64,000 nt of DNA from Vibrio ouci (GCF_004551525.1 NZ_SATR01000007.1:87084-151083); one strand, 5' to 3'; shown: positions 44,188-55,733, numbered from the stretch's first letter. The notes: generated by a model from the sequence alone, not told the origin. Numbers and translations: made by a program.

Positions 44188-46324
44188 TGTGGCCTCCTCG
44201 TACTACGGAAACCGATCTCACGCGGCTTTTTGCTGTCTTGTTGTTGGTTTGATTAAATACTTCAGCCGGTGTGCCATCAGCAATAACCTTGCCTCTGTCC
44301 ATCACAATAATGCGGTCACATAAAGCTAGGAAAGAAGGTTTATGGGATGAAATAATCAACGTCTTACTTCTTGGTAAACTCTGTAAGCTGTTAAATAATC
44401 GGGTTTCAGACTGCTTATCCAGCGAAGAGGTTGGCTCATCAAGAATAATGAGGCTCGAATCGCGATACAGCGCTCTTGCCAATGCCACCGTTTGTCGCTG
44501 ACCCCCAGACAAGAATCGCCCGCCTTCACCGACTTGAGTTTCCAGTCCGTTGTTAAACCGATCCATGTACGCATTTAACCCTGACAGGTTCACGGCTTGA
44601 GTTAACTTATCTTGATCAACGTCGCCATGCCCTAGAGTGATGTTTTCAACCACACTACCAAACAACAGCTGTGTGCTTTGCCCTACCCAACCCGTTTTTG
44701 AGCGCAGCAAACTGTTTGGCCATAGCTGACTGTCGATTTCATCATAAAAAATTCGTCCGCCAGTCGGATTCAATTGCTTAGCGATAATGGATAAAAGGGT
44801 CGATTTCCCTGCACCTACTGAGCCAATAACTCCAACTCGTTGACCTTTTGCAATAGTAAGGTCTATCTCGTCTAAGCAAATCGTTGGGGTCTCTGGATAT
44901 TGGTAAGAAATGGCGTCGAGTTTGATCGCTCCTTGGAACTCTCCATCAGAAAGTAATGAGCTGTTTTGATCTTCTTGCTCTAACTCAATAATACTCGTCA
45001 GACTGTCTACCGCTGTTTTGGTTTGTTGGTAGCGCAGTAGCAGCATAGATAGCTGGTTAATTGAGCCTGCAGCGCGTCCACTTAGCATCACAATCGCAAT
45101 CAGACCGCCCATACTCAGTAGGCCTTCCGATATTTGGTATACGCCCAAAACAATTAAGCCAATGGTGACCACTTGTTGACTTGATTGAATCGTGTGAGCA
45201 ATCAAGTTCGAGTAGTGGCGTGAACGTATCTGCCAATCTGACAATGCACTGGACAGTTGTTCCCAGCGTTGCTGCATCATGCCTTGAGCATTATTCTGTT
45301 TGATTTCATCAATATTGGTCAGGCCATCAAATAAGTGCGCCTGTTTTTGTGTCGATAAACGCGCAGTTTCTACATGCGTTCCTTCAACCTTGTCTTTCAT
45401 GACCATTGAGAACACGATCAGCAACAACATGACCGACACAGGAATGAACATCAGCGGACCACCAAGCCAACCAATAAGCAGCAGAAACAAAAGTGTAAAC
45501 GGTAAGTCCACCAAGGTGGTTAGCGTCACTGAGGTGAAGAAGTCTCTGACACTGTCGAACTCTTGCATTTGGCGACTGAACGCACCAACAGATTGAGGAC
45601 GCTGTTCCAGCTTCATGCCGAGTACTTTAGAAAACAGCGTTGCAGAAAGCTTATTATCGATATAGCGACCTGCGGCGTCTGTTACCGAACTGCGTGCCTC
45701 TCTAAGTAACCAATCGAACACGACAACAACCGCGACACCAATCGCAAGAACCCAAAGCGTACTAAACGCCTGGTTGGGCACTACGCGATCGTACACGTTC
45801 ATGGTAAATAGCGGCACAACCAGCGCCAATACGTTGATCATCAATGAAGCGACTAGCAGATCACGGTACCAAGGTTTCACTTCTCTAACGGTACGCCAAA
45901 GCCAATGACTTGGTTTCTTATCCGCGACAACATCAACTCTAGAGTCAAGTTTAGCTGGCATTGAGATTTGCCATACGTTTGACTCAATAGTTGATAGAAA
46001 GCTAGAAGAAGGGGCAGAAAATTCTTCTCCCTGCCTTATTCCCCTAACCCCACCTTGCTCAACAGATATGATCAAAATAGGCTCGCCTGATTTCATATCC
46101 ATGGCAACAAGCGGCACTATTGTTTGGTCAATAGCCGTTTTTTTTACCATCTGGATTTGGAGCGATAACTTCTCAAGACCACGCAAAAATAGTGAACGGT
46201 CAAAGCTGCCATTTTTTAGTGGTAATCCATTGATAAGATGCGTTCGGTGACAACGACTCTTAAAGTGGTCTCCCAACCACTCTAATGTCGTCAACCAAGG
46301 GTCGTCCCTGTATTCATTTTCCAT
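44180..46324 (-). CDS. Type I secretion ABC transporter (LapB-like)
   Basis: 714 residues. N-terminal C39-like domain of about 130 residues lacking the catalytic cysteine, so it docks substrate but does not cut. Six transmembrane helices follow, then the ATPase: Walker A GSVGAGKST, signature LSGGQRQ, Walker B LIILDEPTSSLD, H-loop SSHK. The Walker A differs at the third residue from the usual GxSGSGKST but keeps the lysine. It powers export of the giant adhesin encoded just upstream, 18 bases away. Confidence 0.93.
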   Translation of the reverse strand: MENEYRDDPWLTTLEWLGDHFKSRCHRTHLINGLPLKNGSFDRSLFLRGLEKLSLQIQMVKKTAIDQTIVPLVAMDMKSGEPILIISVEQGGVRGIRQGEEFSAPSSSFLSTIESNVWQISMPAKLDSRVDVVADKKPSHWLWRTVREVKPWYRDLLVASLMINVLALVVPLFTMNVYDRVVPNQAFSTLWVLAIGVAVVVVFDWLLREARSSVTDAAGRYIDNKLSATLFSKVLGMKLEQRPQSVGAFSRQMQEFDSVRDFFTSVTLTTLVDLPFTLLFLLLIGWLGGPLMFIPVSVMLLLIVFSMVMKDKVEGTHVETARLSTQKQAHLFDGLTNIDEIKQNNAQGMMQQRWEQLSSALSDWQIRSRHYSNLIAHTIQSSQQVVTIGLIVLGVYQISEGLLSMGGLIAIVMLSGRAAGSINQLSMLLLRYQQTKTAVDSLTSIIELEQEDQNSSLLSDGEFQGAIKLDAISYQYPETPTICLDEIDLTIAKGQRVGVIGSVGAGKSTLLSIIAKQLNPTGGRIFYDEIDSQLWPNSLLRSKTGWVGQSTQLLFGSVVENITLGHGDVDQDKLTQAVNLSGLNAYMDRFNNGLETQVGEGGRFLSGGQRQTVALARALYRDSSLIILDEPTSSLDKQSETRLFNSLQSLPRSKTLIISSHKPSFLALCDRIIVMDRGKVIADGTPAEVFNQTNNKTAKSRVRSVSVVRGGHNE

Positions 46325-46342
46325 CTAATCTATTCAATCCCT

Positions 46343-49300
46343 TTACTGCAGAATAAGGTTTTGGTCATCAATCATTTTCTGAAGAATATCCGCTTCAGTG
46401 GCAGCAGAACTGTCTGCACCATATAAATCGTCAAGAGTAACGCCATCTAAAACGATCTCTTGTTGAGTTGTTGCACCATCAGGCTTCAATTGTATGGTTA
46501 CACTACCACTGTCGTCATTCATATCGATGAGCGCATCAAGCTGAACATCGGTTAGCTCACCATCCGTAACGGTGTCAACAATGGCACTAATATCAATGGC
46601 ATCGCTATTTGGTGAATAATCAAAAGAGGTAATCGTATCCGAACCCGACGAATTGCTAATCACAAAGAGATCGTTAACGCCATTCGAACCTTGATAGGTG
46701 TTGTCGGTAACATCAAGTAAGCTCACATCAATAACTTGCGCGATCCCTGCCGCTTCAGCAGACCCAATTGTCGCCGTTGGCTCTATCGTCAACTGAAAAT
46801 CTACTGCACCGTTATACCCATCAACTATTGATAAGCTTTCCAGCTCATCAATCGAAACCGTATATTTGCCGTCAGATAAGGTTCCAGCGCTTAGCACCAA
46901 GCCAGAAGGAAGGCCTGAGATAGTGACAAAGCCAGATTCGTTATCAGCGGGATTAATCAGACTCATACTTAATCCGAGCGGAATATCTCCGTCAGCTTCA
47001 GCAATAATCGATTCATACTCAGTCGTTAGAATCGGCTCATCTGGCTCTGGTGTAATGGTAATGACTAAGTCTTCACTGACAGGATCGCCGATATCACTTT
47101 CTAGGTTACCTAATACCGTATTTTCATCATACGTAGCAGCCGTTATCGTAACGTCCATATCGCCAAACGCATCACCTGGGAAGAAGGTAATCTTATCCAC
47201 TTCACTCACTTTAACTAAGACGGTCGCGGTCGCACTCCCATCAATATTCATGATGAACAGACCACTTTGTAGACCAATACGAATCTGATCTAGTCCTGTT
47301 AGCGCCGAAGGATCCGAGGTGTTATTAATAGTAAGCGAGATGATTAGGTACTCATCACTGAATGTTTCAAAGCTCGAAGCATCTAGTGTGATTTGCAAGC
47401 CATCGTTCTCTTCACCTGACATAGTCTCAGGTAAGTCCACTAACTCTACTCTGTCGCCCACTGGCAAAACACCGACAATAAAGTCTGACTGAGTGAAATT
47501 GAAATCCCCATTTTCAAGCTCTTGGGTGATGGCTTCTAACGAGAGTGGAATATCACCACTGAAATCTCGCGGTGGAAGAATATAAACGTCACCTAAACGG
47601 CTACTGTCTAGCTGCCACTCGTAGGTACTCTTGCCATTAAATGATCCACCGTCAGCACCGTTGTTAGGAGCAAGCACATAACTGTCGCCCACTTTATAAA
47701 CAACAACTGCACCTTCTGGCACTCCTTTAAGGCTCAGTGACATACTCTCAGAGCCATCTTGATCAACCAGTGACGCTGTCATCGAACCAAGATAGATATA
47801 TTCATCTTCGTTACCTAAAACGTCGCTAGTCACCAAATCGGCCATGTCAGCAACAGGTTCAACGTTAATCACCACAGTCGTCGATTTATCTTGTGTATCT
47901 GTCTCAGAAACACAATCCGCGGCATCGGTAATATTCGCGGTAAATGTCATCGATATATCTCCGCTGTAGTGCTCTGGTGGCACCAGCTGAATTTCATTTA
48001 AACGCGTTGGGTCAAGAATGGTCCAAGTACCGTCATTGTTATTTTGTAGTACATCGGCAGGCCCAGCCAACGTTGCTCCAGCCGTCAAAGAAACCGTCAA
48101 CGAATTCAGTGTTTCTTTACCCGTTGCGCTGTTCCCTTCTCCGGTGATGGTTTGACCATCTTCAATACTGTCACCTAGGATCAACTCAAGGTTTAGATCT
48201 GTTGCGGTATCTTCTTTAATGGTATTGGAGTCAGTCGAAACCGTAATGTCATCAACAACCGGTGTCACTTGAATCGTAATGGTTTGATCCGTCGTTAACG
48301 TACTACCATTACACGGCGATGTTTCAATTACCTGCACCGTAAATGTTAAGCAACCAGCGAAATCTTCATCAACTCCGGTTAACTTTAGGTTTTCCAATGC
48401 AGCGCCGGTGATCGAGTAGCCAATAACATTACCTAGACGATCGTATTCTGCGGTTACACCGTCCCCTTCGATTTCAACGCCTTCTGGTAACGAATCTGCT
48501 GGAATATAGAAAGAAAGCTCGTTACCAGGATCGCTAGCTACGTTGCTATCAAGCAGTCCAGAGAGATCGATTTCATCCCCTTCAGGCTGTTTGATATCGC
48601 CAGATTGAATGTCACCAGGCGCTTCAACTGGGTAACACGTACCACCACCGCCACCATGTCCGGTGATTTCAAGTTGGAATGTCGCATCAATAAAACGAGC
48701 GTCATCGCCATCAAGCACTCGCGCTTTCACGACAATATCGAGTAACGGCGTATCTTGTGGACTAGAGATGGTTGCACCATTGAGTATCAGTGCGAACGAC
48801 TCTTTAATTGAATCACTGGTTAAACCATCAGCTGGGATGATCCAGTTACCATCCGCATCTTGGCTCGCGCCATTCGGGTGATGAACGATCAGGTTATAGC
48901 CATCCGGGACCACGATAATGATGTAGTCGAGGAATTCTGAGCCATCTAAATCAGCATCAACAAAAGTAACCGCATCAGAGATATCAACAGCAGAACCATC
49001 ATCGCTTGAGTAAATAGCGCCAGAGCCTTCTAAACGCGTATCCAGCTCGACTTTAGGGTTGACTGTCACACTCAATGAGCCATCGATTTGCTTAACGTCA
49101 GTTGCACCGGTTGGAGAAGTGTCCGTTACCTCATATCGAATACCAATGTTGAAAACACCACTTAAATCTTCAGTTGCGACAACACTTAAACGACCACTAT
49201 TTAATAGGTCCGCTAAGGTCGGTGATGTCGCATCAAGTAACGTCGCGAGATCCAATCCACTCGCATCAATCGTGATCGGTGAACCATCGAAATAGAGCGT

Positions 49301-52300
49301 TAAATCAGGGTCTAACGAAACGATGGTATAACCGGTAAGCGATTCACTGCCATCGACGTCTTGGTTGATTGATGGGGTAAGGTTTAAGCCAATACTTCTG
49401 TCTTCTGCACCACTGGTCGCAATGACCTGACCGTCCTCTTGATCTACTTTAGGCAGCACTTCCATTTCGACTGTTAGGGGGAACTCTCCCGAATCACCAT
49501 CAGGTTCAGTAGAAACAACAATGACATCAAATGAAAGCTCACCACTAAAGTCGCCCACAGGCTTAAGATAAAGGTTCGCTAACTCTTCATTGCTAACCTG
49601 ATAAACAGGTCCAGTAACGTCATTAATGCTCGCAATGGTCAAAACAACTGGGTTGCCTGCCGCATCGACTAGAACCGTGCCTGCAGGAATATTAGTGATC
49701 AGTATGTTGATCTCTTCTGAGACATCATCGTCAGTAGTTTGAACAAGGAAGTCGAGCGCTATCAGTTCGTCTTCAAAAAGATCTGCAAGGTTACTAATGA
49801 CCTTAGTAGCATCATCGTATTGCCAGCGCCCTTGGCCTCCATCAACGACAGTAGGCTCGTCAACAATGCCTTTTAAGTAGACGGTAATTGTCTCCTTCGG
49901 GCTTGATGCTTGAGGGTTAGACGGATGAAGACCATCTTGTGTCGACTCGGTCGAAATTGCCGTCACATAGATCTCTAAATCTTCGGTGAAAGAACTGATG
50001 TCCTCTTTTGGTATTAGAGTCACGTTGCCGTCAGCGATATCTTGCGCTGATACTACATAGGTATTCGTGCCAGTAAGTGAGCCGCCAACGATTTCCCAAC
50101 CGTCTTGGACTTCAATAATTAGAGATAAAGACTCAGAGCCATCGGTATCGGTGAGATGAGCGAAGATGTAATCCTGAAGGTTGATTACCTCATCTTCTAA
50201 TCCTTTAATATCTTTAACCGATAACGTTGGCGCATCCGCATCTGGGCGAACATTGACCGTGATTTGCTCTGTGGTATCGGCTTTTTTGTCGTCATTGCTG
50301 GCGAAATTGTTTCCATCTTCAATGGCTACAGCCGTGACGTCAAAGGTAAATTGGCCTGCGACGTTCGCATCAGCAACAATCTCCATTTGGTTTAACTTGC
50401 CTTGGGAGTATTGCTTTCCTTCGGTGATCGGCACGCCATCTAACAAAATCGTAATACCATCAGGAATATTATTGATGATGTATTTCAACGTTTCAGAGCT
50501 ATCCACATCCACCAAGTTTGCTGCAATATCTAACGTTAAGCTGCTGTCGGCATCTTCAATGGTTTCATAGGTAAAGACAGAGTCGCCCCACTCCGGTGTA
50601 TCGGCGACAGGCAGTACCGATACTTCGATGGTTTCCGTAAGGTCGCGATCACCCGTGTCACTGGTAATGGTCGCCCCTACATCAAGGGTAATATCGATGG
50701 TTGTGTTTGATTGATGAGTTGGCGGAAGGTAAGTTAAATCGCCATTCGGAACAATTGACGTTGGGTTACTCGCATTAAGTTGACTGCCTGATAAAACAAT
50801 TTGTCCGTTTACGGCAACGAGCAGTACACCGTTAAGGAACAGTTGACCGCCTTGCAGTGAAGATTCGCTAATCGTGATTTGGCTGACTTGCTCGTTCTGG
50901 TCAATATCTCCCGTTGATACAGTAATTGAGAGTGTGGCTAAGTTATCCTCCCTTATCTCAACGTCTTCAACACGAATCACACCGTTATTATCGCCAAGAA
51001 CAAACGTCACTTCACTAGAAGCAATATCGCCATCAAAATCTTCGATAGTCATATTCAACAAATCGTTGATTTGTGGGTCGGCCATCACACTGGCGTTAGT
51101 TGTTAAGGTATAGGTACCATCTTGATAGACCGTCAAAGTACCGTAGCTATTACTCGTGTCATTGGGGTTATATAAGTTGATGACGACAGGTGTTGCATCA
51201 TCAATAAAGGTGAAGGTCTCTGGATTACCATCCCCATCGCTATCGTACCCTAGGCTGACAAGCTTACCGCCATCAGCGCCAACACGATTCCCCGCAGTGA
51301 TCAGGTTACCCGATAACGACTCCCCCTCTACCAAGGCAACATCCGAGTCAACGGTCGTAGGAACGTCATCGGTAACATTAACGATATAGTCAACAGATGG
51401 AGAGGCATCTCCATCGGCATCGGTTACTGAAATGGGGAATTCAAGCGGAAGGTTGTTCTCACCAAGACCTGTTGGGTGGTCCAGCGGTGCAAGTAGAATA
51501 AACTCAACACTACCATCTAGACCAAGCCTAATTTGAAACACTGGGTTACTTGACGCATCGACACCAAAATACCAACCATCAACATCGGCATCAGATAACG
51601 TGATCGCGCTGCCACCACTGGTATAGCCTTTCGCATTGAAGGCAGTTAAGTCGACATCAATCGAAACGATATCATCCGAACCTTCAATGAACTCAATTGA
51701 AGGCGCGGTTGTTTCAACGCCTACATCTTCGTTATCTTTATATAATCCATCTTCATCAACAGAGATCGAGCCAACAATGTTAATCTCCGGTCCTACACCA
51801 TCGTATATTTTGATGTTGGAAGTCACTTCATTCTCGCTGCCATCAGAGTCAACGGTGTATACAGGTACTGGGATGGTTAACTCGGTATCATTACCTGCGC
51901 CGATATGGTCAATAGACTGGTATAGTTCTAACGAGACGGTAATCGTAGCGGTTGAGTCTGGGTCGAGTAAGAAATCAGCAGGAAGCGAGATATTAAATAC
52001 AGCTTCACCACTTGATAATACTGCATCGTACGTTCCGTCACCATTGTCACGCCACGTAATCGCAACACCGTTTTGAGTAAGTGGATTTCCGTTTGAATCT
52101 AACACTGCATCGCCAGTGGCCACGTTCAGACCGAGGAAGACAATCGGATCGAACGCCGAACTGACATCAAAGCTGACTTCAGCGGTTGGGCCCGCTGCAA
52201 CGCCGTCAACGATAGGCACTTCCGAGAGCTCCACCGTACCTGTGCCAATTGAAGAATCACCACCATCAGTAATCGAGATATCTAGCTCTAGCTTGGTAAC

Positions 52301-55300
52301 ATCACCATCCGCATCTTTAGCAGAAACGACGATCGGTAGCGGATCCGTGCCATTAATTTGGTCAAACGCTCGCTCTAAAGTGAAGGTGTAGTCAACCGTG
52401 GCATCTTGGTCATTCGCTGGCTGGCTAAAACTGACGGTGAATACAAGAATGTCTGGTTGAGTCGCATCATTTGGATCTTGGGTATACGCAGAGAGTGAAC
52501 CATCACCGTTGACCACATAAATTATATCAATACCACCACTGGTAAAGCTTGGTTGGTCAGCAATATCGAAGTAAACGGAATCTAAATAATCGCTGCCAAT
52601 CTCTAGCGAGAACTGCCCTATTTTGCTTACCGAACCTGCTGCAAGCTCAGTTTCATCTATAGCAACAGAGGTGCCATTGGACAGTAACGGGTCATCGCCG
52701 TCTGAAATCGTCCACTCGAAGCGGCCACTGTCTAGCTCAGTCCCATCCAGATCGTTGCCAGTAATAACTAACGGTAACGTGACGTTGTCACTAGAAAGTA
52801 AATGACTTATAGGCTCAGACTGTACCAATTGTATAGTCGCCGTCACATCATCGCCACTCGCCACACCACTTAGCGTTAGAGTAAAGATAACGTTACCATT
52901 GGACGTAGCGGTAATAACGGTATTGCCGGCACTTAAAGCAAAGTCGATAGAGTTAAGTGTTAAGGTTGATTCTAGCCCTAGCGAATTGAGCAAGGCTAAC
53001 GTACTTTCATCAAACTGAAGTGAAGCAGGATCAGGATTATCTGAGCCAGCGGTTACGGTGAAGGTGGCATCTAGCGTTTGGTCCCGGTCGGCAAGACTAT
53101 TTTCAGTGGAGACCGTGCTACCACCGTTAATCGCTCCTTGCTCACCGTCAATAATATTAATGACAGCGGTCGCGTCACCAAAGTCATTGCTTGCGTCACC
53201 TGCAATATAATTAATCGTCACATTCTGCAGGCTATTGTGATCAAGATTTCGATTGGCGACAAACGTCCAGTGACCATTGGCAAACACAGTCAAAGTACCT
53301 TCTGCTAAGGTAAATGTGGCAGGTTGACTTTCTGTCACCGCTTTAGTCGTGCCGTCCACTTCAACCTGTCGGACAAACAAATCGCCATCCAGATCGATAT
53401 CATTATTGAGTAAGTTGCCTGACGCCGTCGTACCCTCAACCATTTGATAAGTTTCACCGAAAACTAACGGCTCTGAATCCTTAATTGTAATAGGCAAGTG
53501 AGCAATAACAGTTTCAGTGGTGCCATCCGCATCGGTTTGGGTACCCTCCACCAAAATAGCAGTTTGAATCGAGTCTAACCCATCGACCTGGTCGATGGCT
53601 TGGAAGAAACTCACTCGAACTTGGTCGCCAATAATCGCCGCAGAAAAGACTAAGTTACCGTCGGAGTCTCGCCCTTCTAAACTTTGCGAATCAACAGCAA
53701 CTGTAACCGTAATCGCCAAACCTTTTGAAGTCAGCCCTTCAATTAACGACTGATCGCTATAAAACTGAAAATCAGCAAATTCAACGTTGATATCAGAATC
53801 TTTAGACTCAGAACCAAATATCCCAACCACAGCTTCGGCAAACGACAGCGACTCTGGCAAAACAATGGTTGGCATATCGTCAATCGCTTCATTACCGATG
53901 GCATTGAACACCTGAGCCTCAATCGTCCACGCATTACTCAAATCAAGCGAAGAGATATCAATGTCAGTGATGGTCCAATTACCAGAAGCGTCAACAACAC
54001 CTTCAAAGACCAGTGTTTTAGCACCATCGCTAACATGGATATAGATAGGTAAACCTTCATCAACACCTGTTGTAGTGCCCTGCATAGTTGTCAGGTTACC
54101 AGTACGGAAATCTAAAATACTAAAGCCCGTCAGAGTATCGATATCAATGGTAGGTACCGTTGTATCAATTGATGTAGAGGTATCTGTCGTCGTTGCAGGG
54201 TTGCCTGCGATATCTACTGTTGAAGCCTCTACGGTGACGACTCCATCAGCGAAAGCGCTAATATCAACGTTTTCAACGACCCAAACGCCCGACACGACGA
54301 CCGTTTCAAACTGCAATGTCGCACCAGAGCTATCAGTAATAACGACAGTGACACTTTGTCCATCTTCAACATCAGTCACCACGCCACGGAATGTGGCCGA
54401 CTGTTTTTCTGTGGAGTTAAGTACGTTATCACCGCCGTCTTCCACTTGTGCAGTGATCGATGCAACAACATCTTTTACGATGGTATCTGAGTAAGTTGCA
54501 GGGTTGCCGGCAATATCAATGGTTGAGGCTTCAACAGTCAGTATCCCATCAGCAAACGCGGAGAAATCTATATTTTCAATGCTCCAGCTGCTGCCTTCGA
54601 CGACAGCAGAGAAGGTTAAAACTTGGCCATTCTTATCAGTAATCTTGATGGTAATCGGTTGACCATCTTGAACAAAACTCACAGTGCCTTCGATTCGACC
54701 TGCTGAGACTTCAAACTGGTTATAGTACTCATCACCAAAACCATCGAAATTCACCTCAATTTCGGCCAACGTGTCTTTAATCGTCGTATCTTGCGCCAAA
54801 ATGCTGTTGCCAAAGTTATCGGCAATCACTGCGGTCACCGTCAACGGCCCTTCAGCAAGGCTAGATAAGTTCACACCATCGATTTGATAAGCTTCATCTT
54901 GCGTAATTGCAGTAACACTTACGCTGTTACCATTTACATCGGTAATAGTAAGATTGACGATACGGCCATCTCTAACATCAAGAGCCGTACCTTGGATAGT
55001 GACACCAGGGACTTCAAATCGGTTTTCGTAACCATCTCCACCATCAAGAATATCGACAGTCAGTTCAGCATTTTGGCTTAGTATGTCGAGTACTTCTGGG
55101 GTATCAATGTTGTCATCATTTTCGAAAGGAGAATCCGGACGAGTATCAAAGCCGGCTTGAGCAATGGTTTCATCGAGGGTCGCCTGAACATATTCGACAA
55201 AAGATGCGCCTTGGCTATCGACATTATCAGAGGAGGAGTTACCTTGAGGGCGACTGACAAACTGAGAGAGCTGTTCGACAACTTGCTCAAGTTGCTCTTC

Positions 55301-55471
55301 TATTGTTTCAACTTCTTCTTGAGTCAATTCAGCGTTATCGGCTTCGCTACTTTGCGTAACGACAATGACGCCCTCTTCTTTTACAGAATCACTCGGAATC
55401 CTTTGCCAAGTACCGTCAGGTAGCACTTGCCACAGTACTCCACCTACTTCAATGTATAAAATCGGGTTCAT
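46343..55471 (-). CDS. Giant type I-secreted adhesin with retention module, Bap-like and T1SS-143 repeats
   Basis: 3042 residues from the ATG at 55471 (AAGGAGA upstream). Layout: an N-terminal retention-like module (about 1-120, starting YIEVGGVLWQVLPDG); four Bap/Ig-like repeats (about 125-560) ending in TIKD/TIVKD linkers; T1SS-143-type repeats (about 560-1500); a long series of cadherin-like repeats (about 1500-2850) each with a DxDGSESL-type calcium motif; and a VCA0849-type secretion C terminus (about 2900 to the end, FVISNSSGSDTITSFDYSPNSDAIDIS). Few RTX nonapeptides are visible. A LapA/FrhA-like cell-surface adhesin is inferred. It is the substrate of the ABC-HlyD-TolC genes downstream. 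Confidence 0.9.
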   Translation of the reverse strand: MNPILYIEVGGVLWQVLPDGTWQRIPSDSVKEEGVIVVTQSSEADNAELTQEEVETIEEQLEQVVEQLSQFVSRPQGNSSSDNVDSQGASFVEYVQATLDETIAQAGFDTRPDSPFENDDNIDTPEVLDILSQNAELTVDILDGGDGYENRFEVPGVTIQGTALDVRDGRIVNLTITDVNGNSVSVTAITQDEAYQIDGVNLSSLAEGPLTVTAVIADNFGNSILAQDTTIKDTLAEIEVNFDGFGDEYYNQFEVSAGRIEGTVSFVQDGQPITIKITDKNGQVLTFSAVVEGSSWSIENIDFSAFADGILTVEASTIDIAGNPATYSDTIVKDVVASITAQVEDGGDNVLNSTEKQSATFRGVVTDVEDGQSVTVVITDSSGATLQFETVVVSGVWVVENVDISAFADGVVTVEASTVDIAGNPATTTDTSTSIDTTVPTIDIDTLTGFSILDFRTGNLTTMQGTTTGVDEGLPIYIHVSDGAKTLVFEGVVDASGNWTITDIDISSLDLSNAWTIEAQVFNAIGNEAIDDMPTIVLPESLSFAEAVVGIFGSESKDSDINVEFADFQFYSDQSLIEGLTSKGLAITVTVAVDSQSLEGRDSDGNLVFSAAIIGDQVRVSFFQAIDQVDGLDSIQTAILVEGTQTDADGTTETVIAHLPITIKDSEPLVFGETYQMVEGTTASGNLLNNDIDLDGDLFVRQVEVDGTTKAVTESQPATFTLAEGTLTVFANGHWTFVANRNLDHNSLQNVTINYIAGDASNDFGDATAVINIIDGEQGAINGGSTVSTENSLADRDQTLDATFTVTAGSDNPDPASLQFDESTLALLNSLGLESTLTLNSIDFALSAGNTVITATSNGNVIFTLTLSGVASGDDVTATIQLVQSEPISHLLSSDNVTLPLVITGNDLDGTELDSGRFEWTISDGDDPLLSNGTSVAIDETELAAGSVSKIGQFSLEIGSDYLDSVYFDIADQPSFTSGGIDIIYVVNGDGSLSAYTQDPNDATQPDILVFTVSFSQPANDQDATVDYTFTLERAFDQINGTDPLPIVVSAKDADGDVTKLELDISITDGGDSSIGTGTVELSEVPIVDGVAAGPTAEVSFDVSSAFDPIVFLGLNVATGDAVLDSNGNPLTQNGVAITWRDNGDGTYDAVLSSGEAVFNISLPADFLLDPDSTATITVSLELYQSIDHIGAGNDTELTIPVPVYTVDSDGSENEVTSNIKIYDGVGPEINIVGSISVDEDGLYKDNEDVGVETTAPSIEFIEGSDDIVSIDVDLTAFNAKGYTSGGSAITLSDADVDGWYFGVDASSNPVFQIRLGLDGSVEFILLAPLDHPTGLGENNLPLEFPISVTDADGDASPSVDYIVNVTDDVPTTVDSDVALVEGESLSGNLITAGNRVGADGGKLVSLGYDSDGDGNPETFTFIDDATPVVINLYNPNDTSNSYGTLTVYQDGTYTLTTNASVMADPQINDLLNMTIEDFDGDIASSEVTFVLGDNNGVIRVEDVEIREDNLATLSITVSTGDIDQNEQVSQITISESSLQGGQLFLNGVLLVAVNGQIVLSGSQLNASNPTSIVPNGDLTYLPPTHQSNTTIDITLDVGATITSDTGDRDLTETIEVSVLPVADTPEWGDSVFTYETIEDADSSLTLDIAANLVDVDSSETLKYIINNIPDGITILLDGVPITEGKQYSQGKLNQMEIVADANVAGQFTFDVTAVAIEDGNNFASNDDKKADTTEQITVNVRPDADAPTLSVKDIKGLEDEVINLQDYIFAHLTDTDGSESLSLIIEVQDGWEIVGGSLTGTNTYVVSAQDIADGNVTLIPKEDISSFTEDLEIYVTAISTESTQDGLHPSNPQASSPKETITVYLKGIVDEPTVVDGGQGRWQYDDATKVISNLADLFEDELIALDFLVQTTDDDVSEEINILITNIPAGTVLVDAAGNPVVLTIASINDVTGPVYQVSNEELANLYLKPVGDFSGELSFDVIVVSTEPDGDSGEFPLTVEMEVLPKVDQEDGQVIATSGAEDRSIGLNLTPSINQDVDGSESLTGYTIVSLDPDLTLYFDGSPITIDASGLDLATLLDATSPTLADLLNSGRLSVVATEDLSGVFNIGIRYEVTDTSPTGATDVKQIDGSLSVTVNPKVELDTRLEGSGAIYSSDDGSAVDISDAVTFVDADLDGSEFLDYIIIVVPDGYNLIVHHPNGASQDADGNWIIPADGLTSDSIKESFALILNGATISSPQDTPLLDIVVKARVLDGDDARFIDATFQLEITGHGGGGGTCYPVEAPGDIQSGDIKQPEGDEIDLSGLLDSNVASDPGNELSFYIPADSLPEGVEIEGDGVTAEYDRLGNVIGYSITGAALENLKLTGVDEDFAGCLTFTVQVIETSPCNGSTLTTDQTITIQVTPVVDDITVSTDSNTIKEDTATDLNLELILGDSIEDGQTITGEGNSATGKETLNSLTVSLTAGATLAGPADVLQNNNDGTWTILDPTRLNEIQLVPPEHYSGDISMTFTANITDAADCVSETDTQDKSTTVVINVEPVADMADLVTSDVLGNEDEYIYLGSMTASLVDQDGSESMSLSLKGVPEGAVVVYKVGDSYVLAPNNGADGGSFNGKSTYEWQLDSSRLGDVYILPPRDFSGDIPLSLEAITQELENGDFNFTQSDFIVGVLPVGDRVELVDLPETMSGEENDGLQITLDASSFETFSDEYLIISLTINNTSDPSALTGLDQIRIGLQSGLFIMNIDGSATATVLVKVSEVDKITFFPGDAFGDMDVTITAATYDENTVLGNLESDIGDPVSEDLVITITPEPDEPILTTEYESIIAEADGDIPLGLSMSLINPADNESGFVTISGLPSGLVLSAGTLSDGKYTVSIDELESLSIVDGYNGAVDFQLTIEPTATIGSAEAAGIAQVIDVSLLDVTDNTYQGSNGVNDLFVISNSSGSDTITSFDYSPNSDAIDISAIVDTVTDGELTDVQLDALIDMNDDSGSVTIQLKPDGATTQQEIVLDGVTLDDLYGADSSAATEADILQKMIDDQNLILQ

Positions 55472-55620
55472 TGGCTCTCCTTGCAAACCAGCGATCTCTC
55501 CATGCCACTACCGCCCAACGCTATCATTCCACTGTAAAGCATTGAAAACGGCCAAATAGAGAACAGCTTTCCGTAATATTTATCCTACAATATTAATCAC
55601 TTTCATTAACCAAACAAGCA

Positions 55621-55650
55621 CCTATAACAAACATCACAATCCCTTGACAA
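55621..55650 (-). promoter_or_regulatory. Candidate promoter of the adhesin operon
   Basis: On the minus strand TTGTCA (55650-55645) and TATAGG (55626-55621) are separated by 18 bases. Reasonable -35, weaker -10. Confidence 0.35.
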
Positions 55651-55733
55651 TAATGCGGTTACTAATCGAACAATCGCTTCCTTTTTATACGGCATATCTA
55701 GACATTAGTGATAAAAATACTCAAATCTAGGTA

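Noticed and set aside
46343..55471. Numerous open frames of 60-146 codons antisense to the giant adhesin
   Set aside because: They are low-complexity, Ser/Thr/Pro-rich mirror images of an acidic repeat protein and lack ribosome sites.
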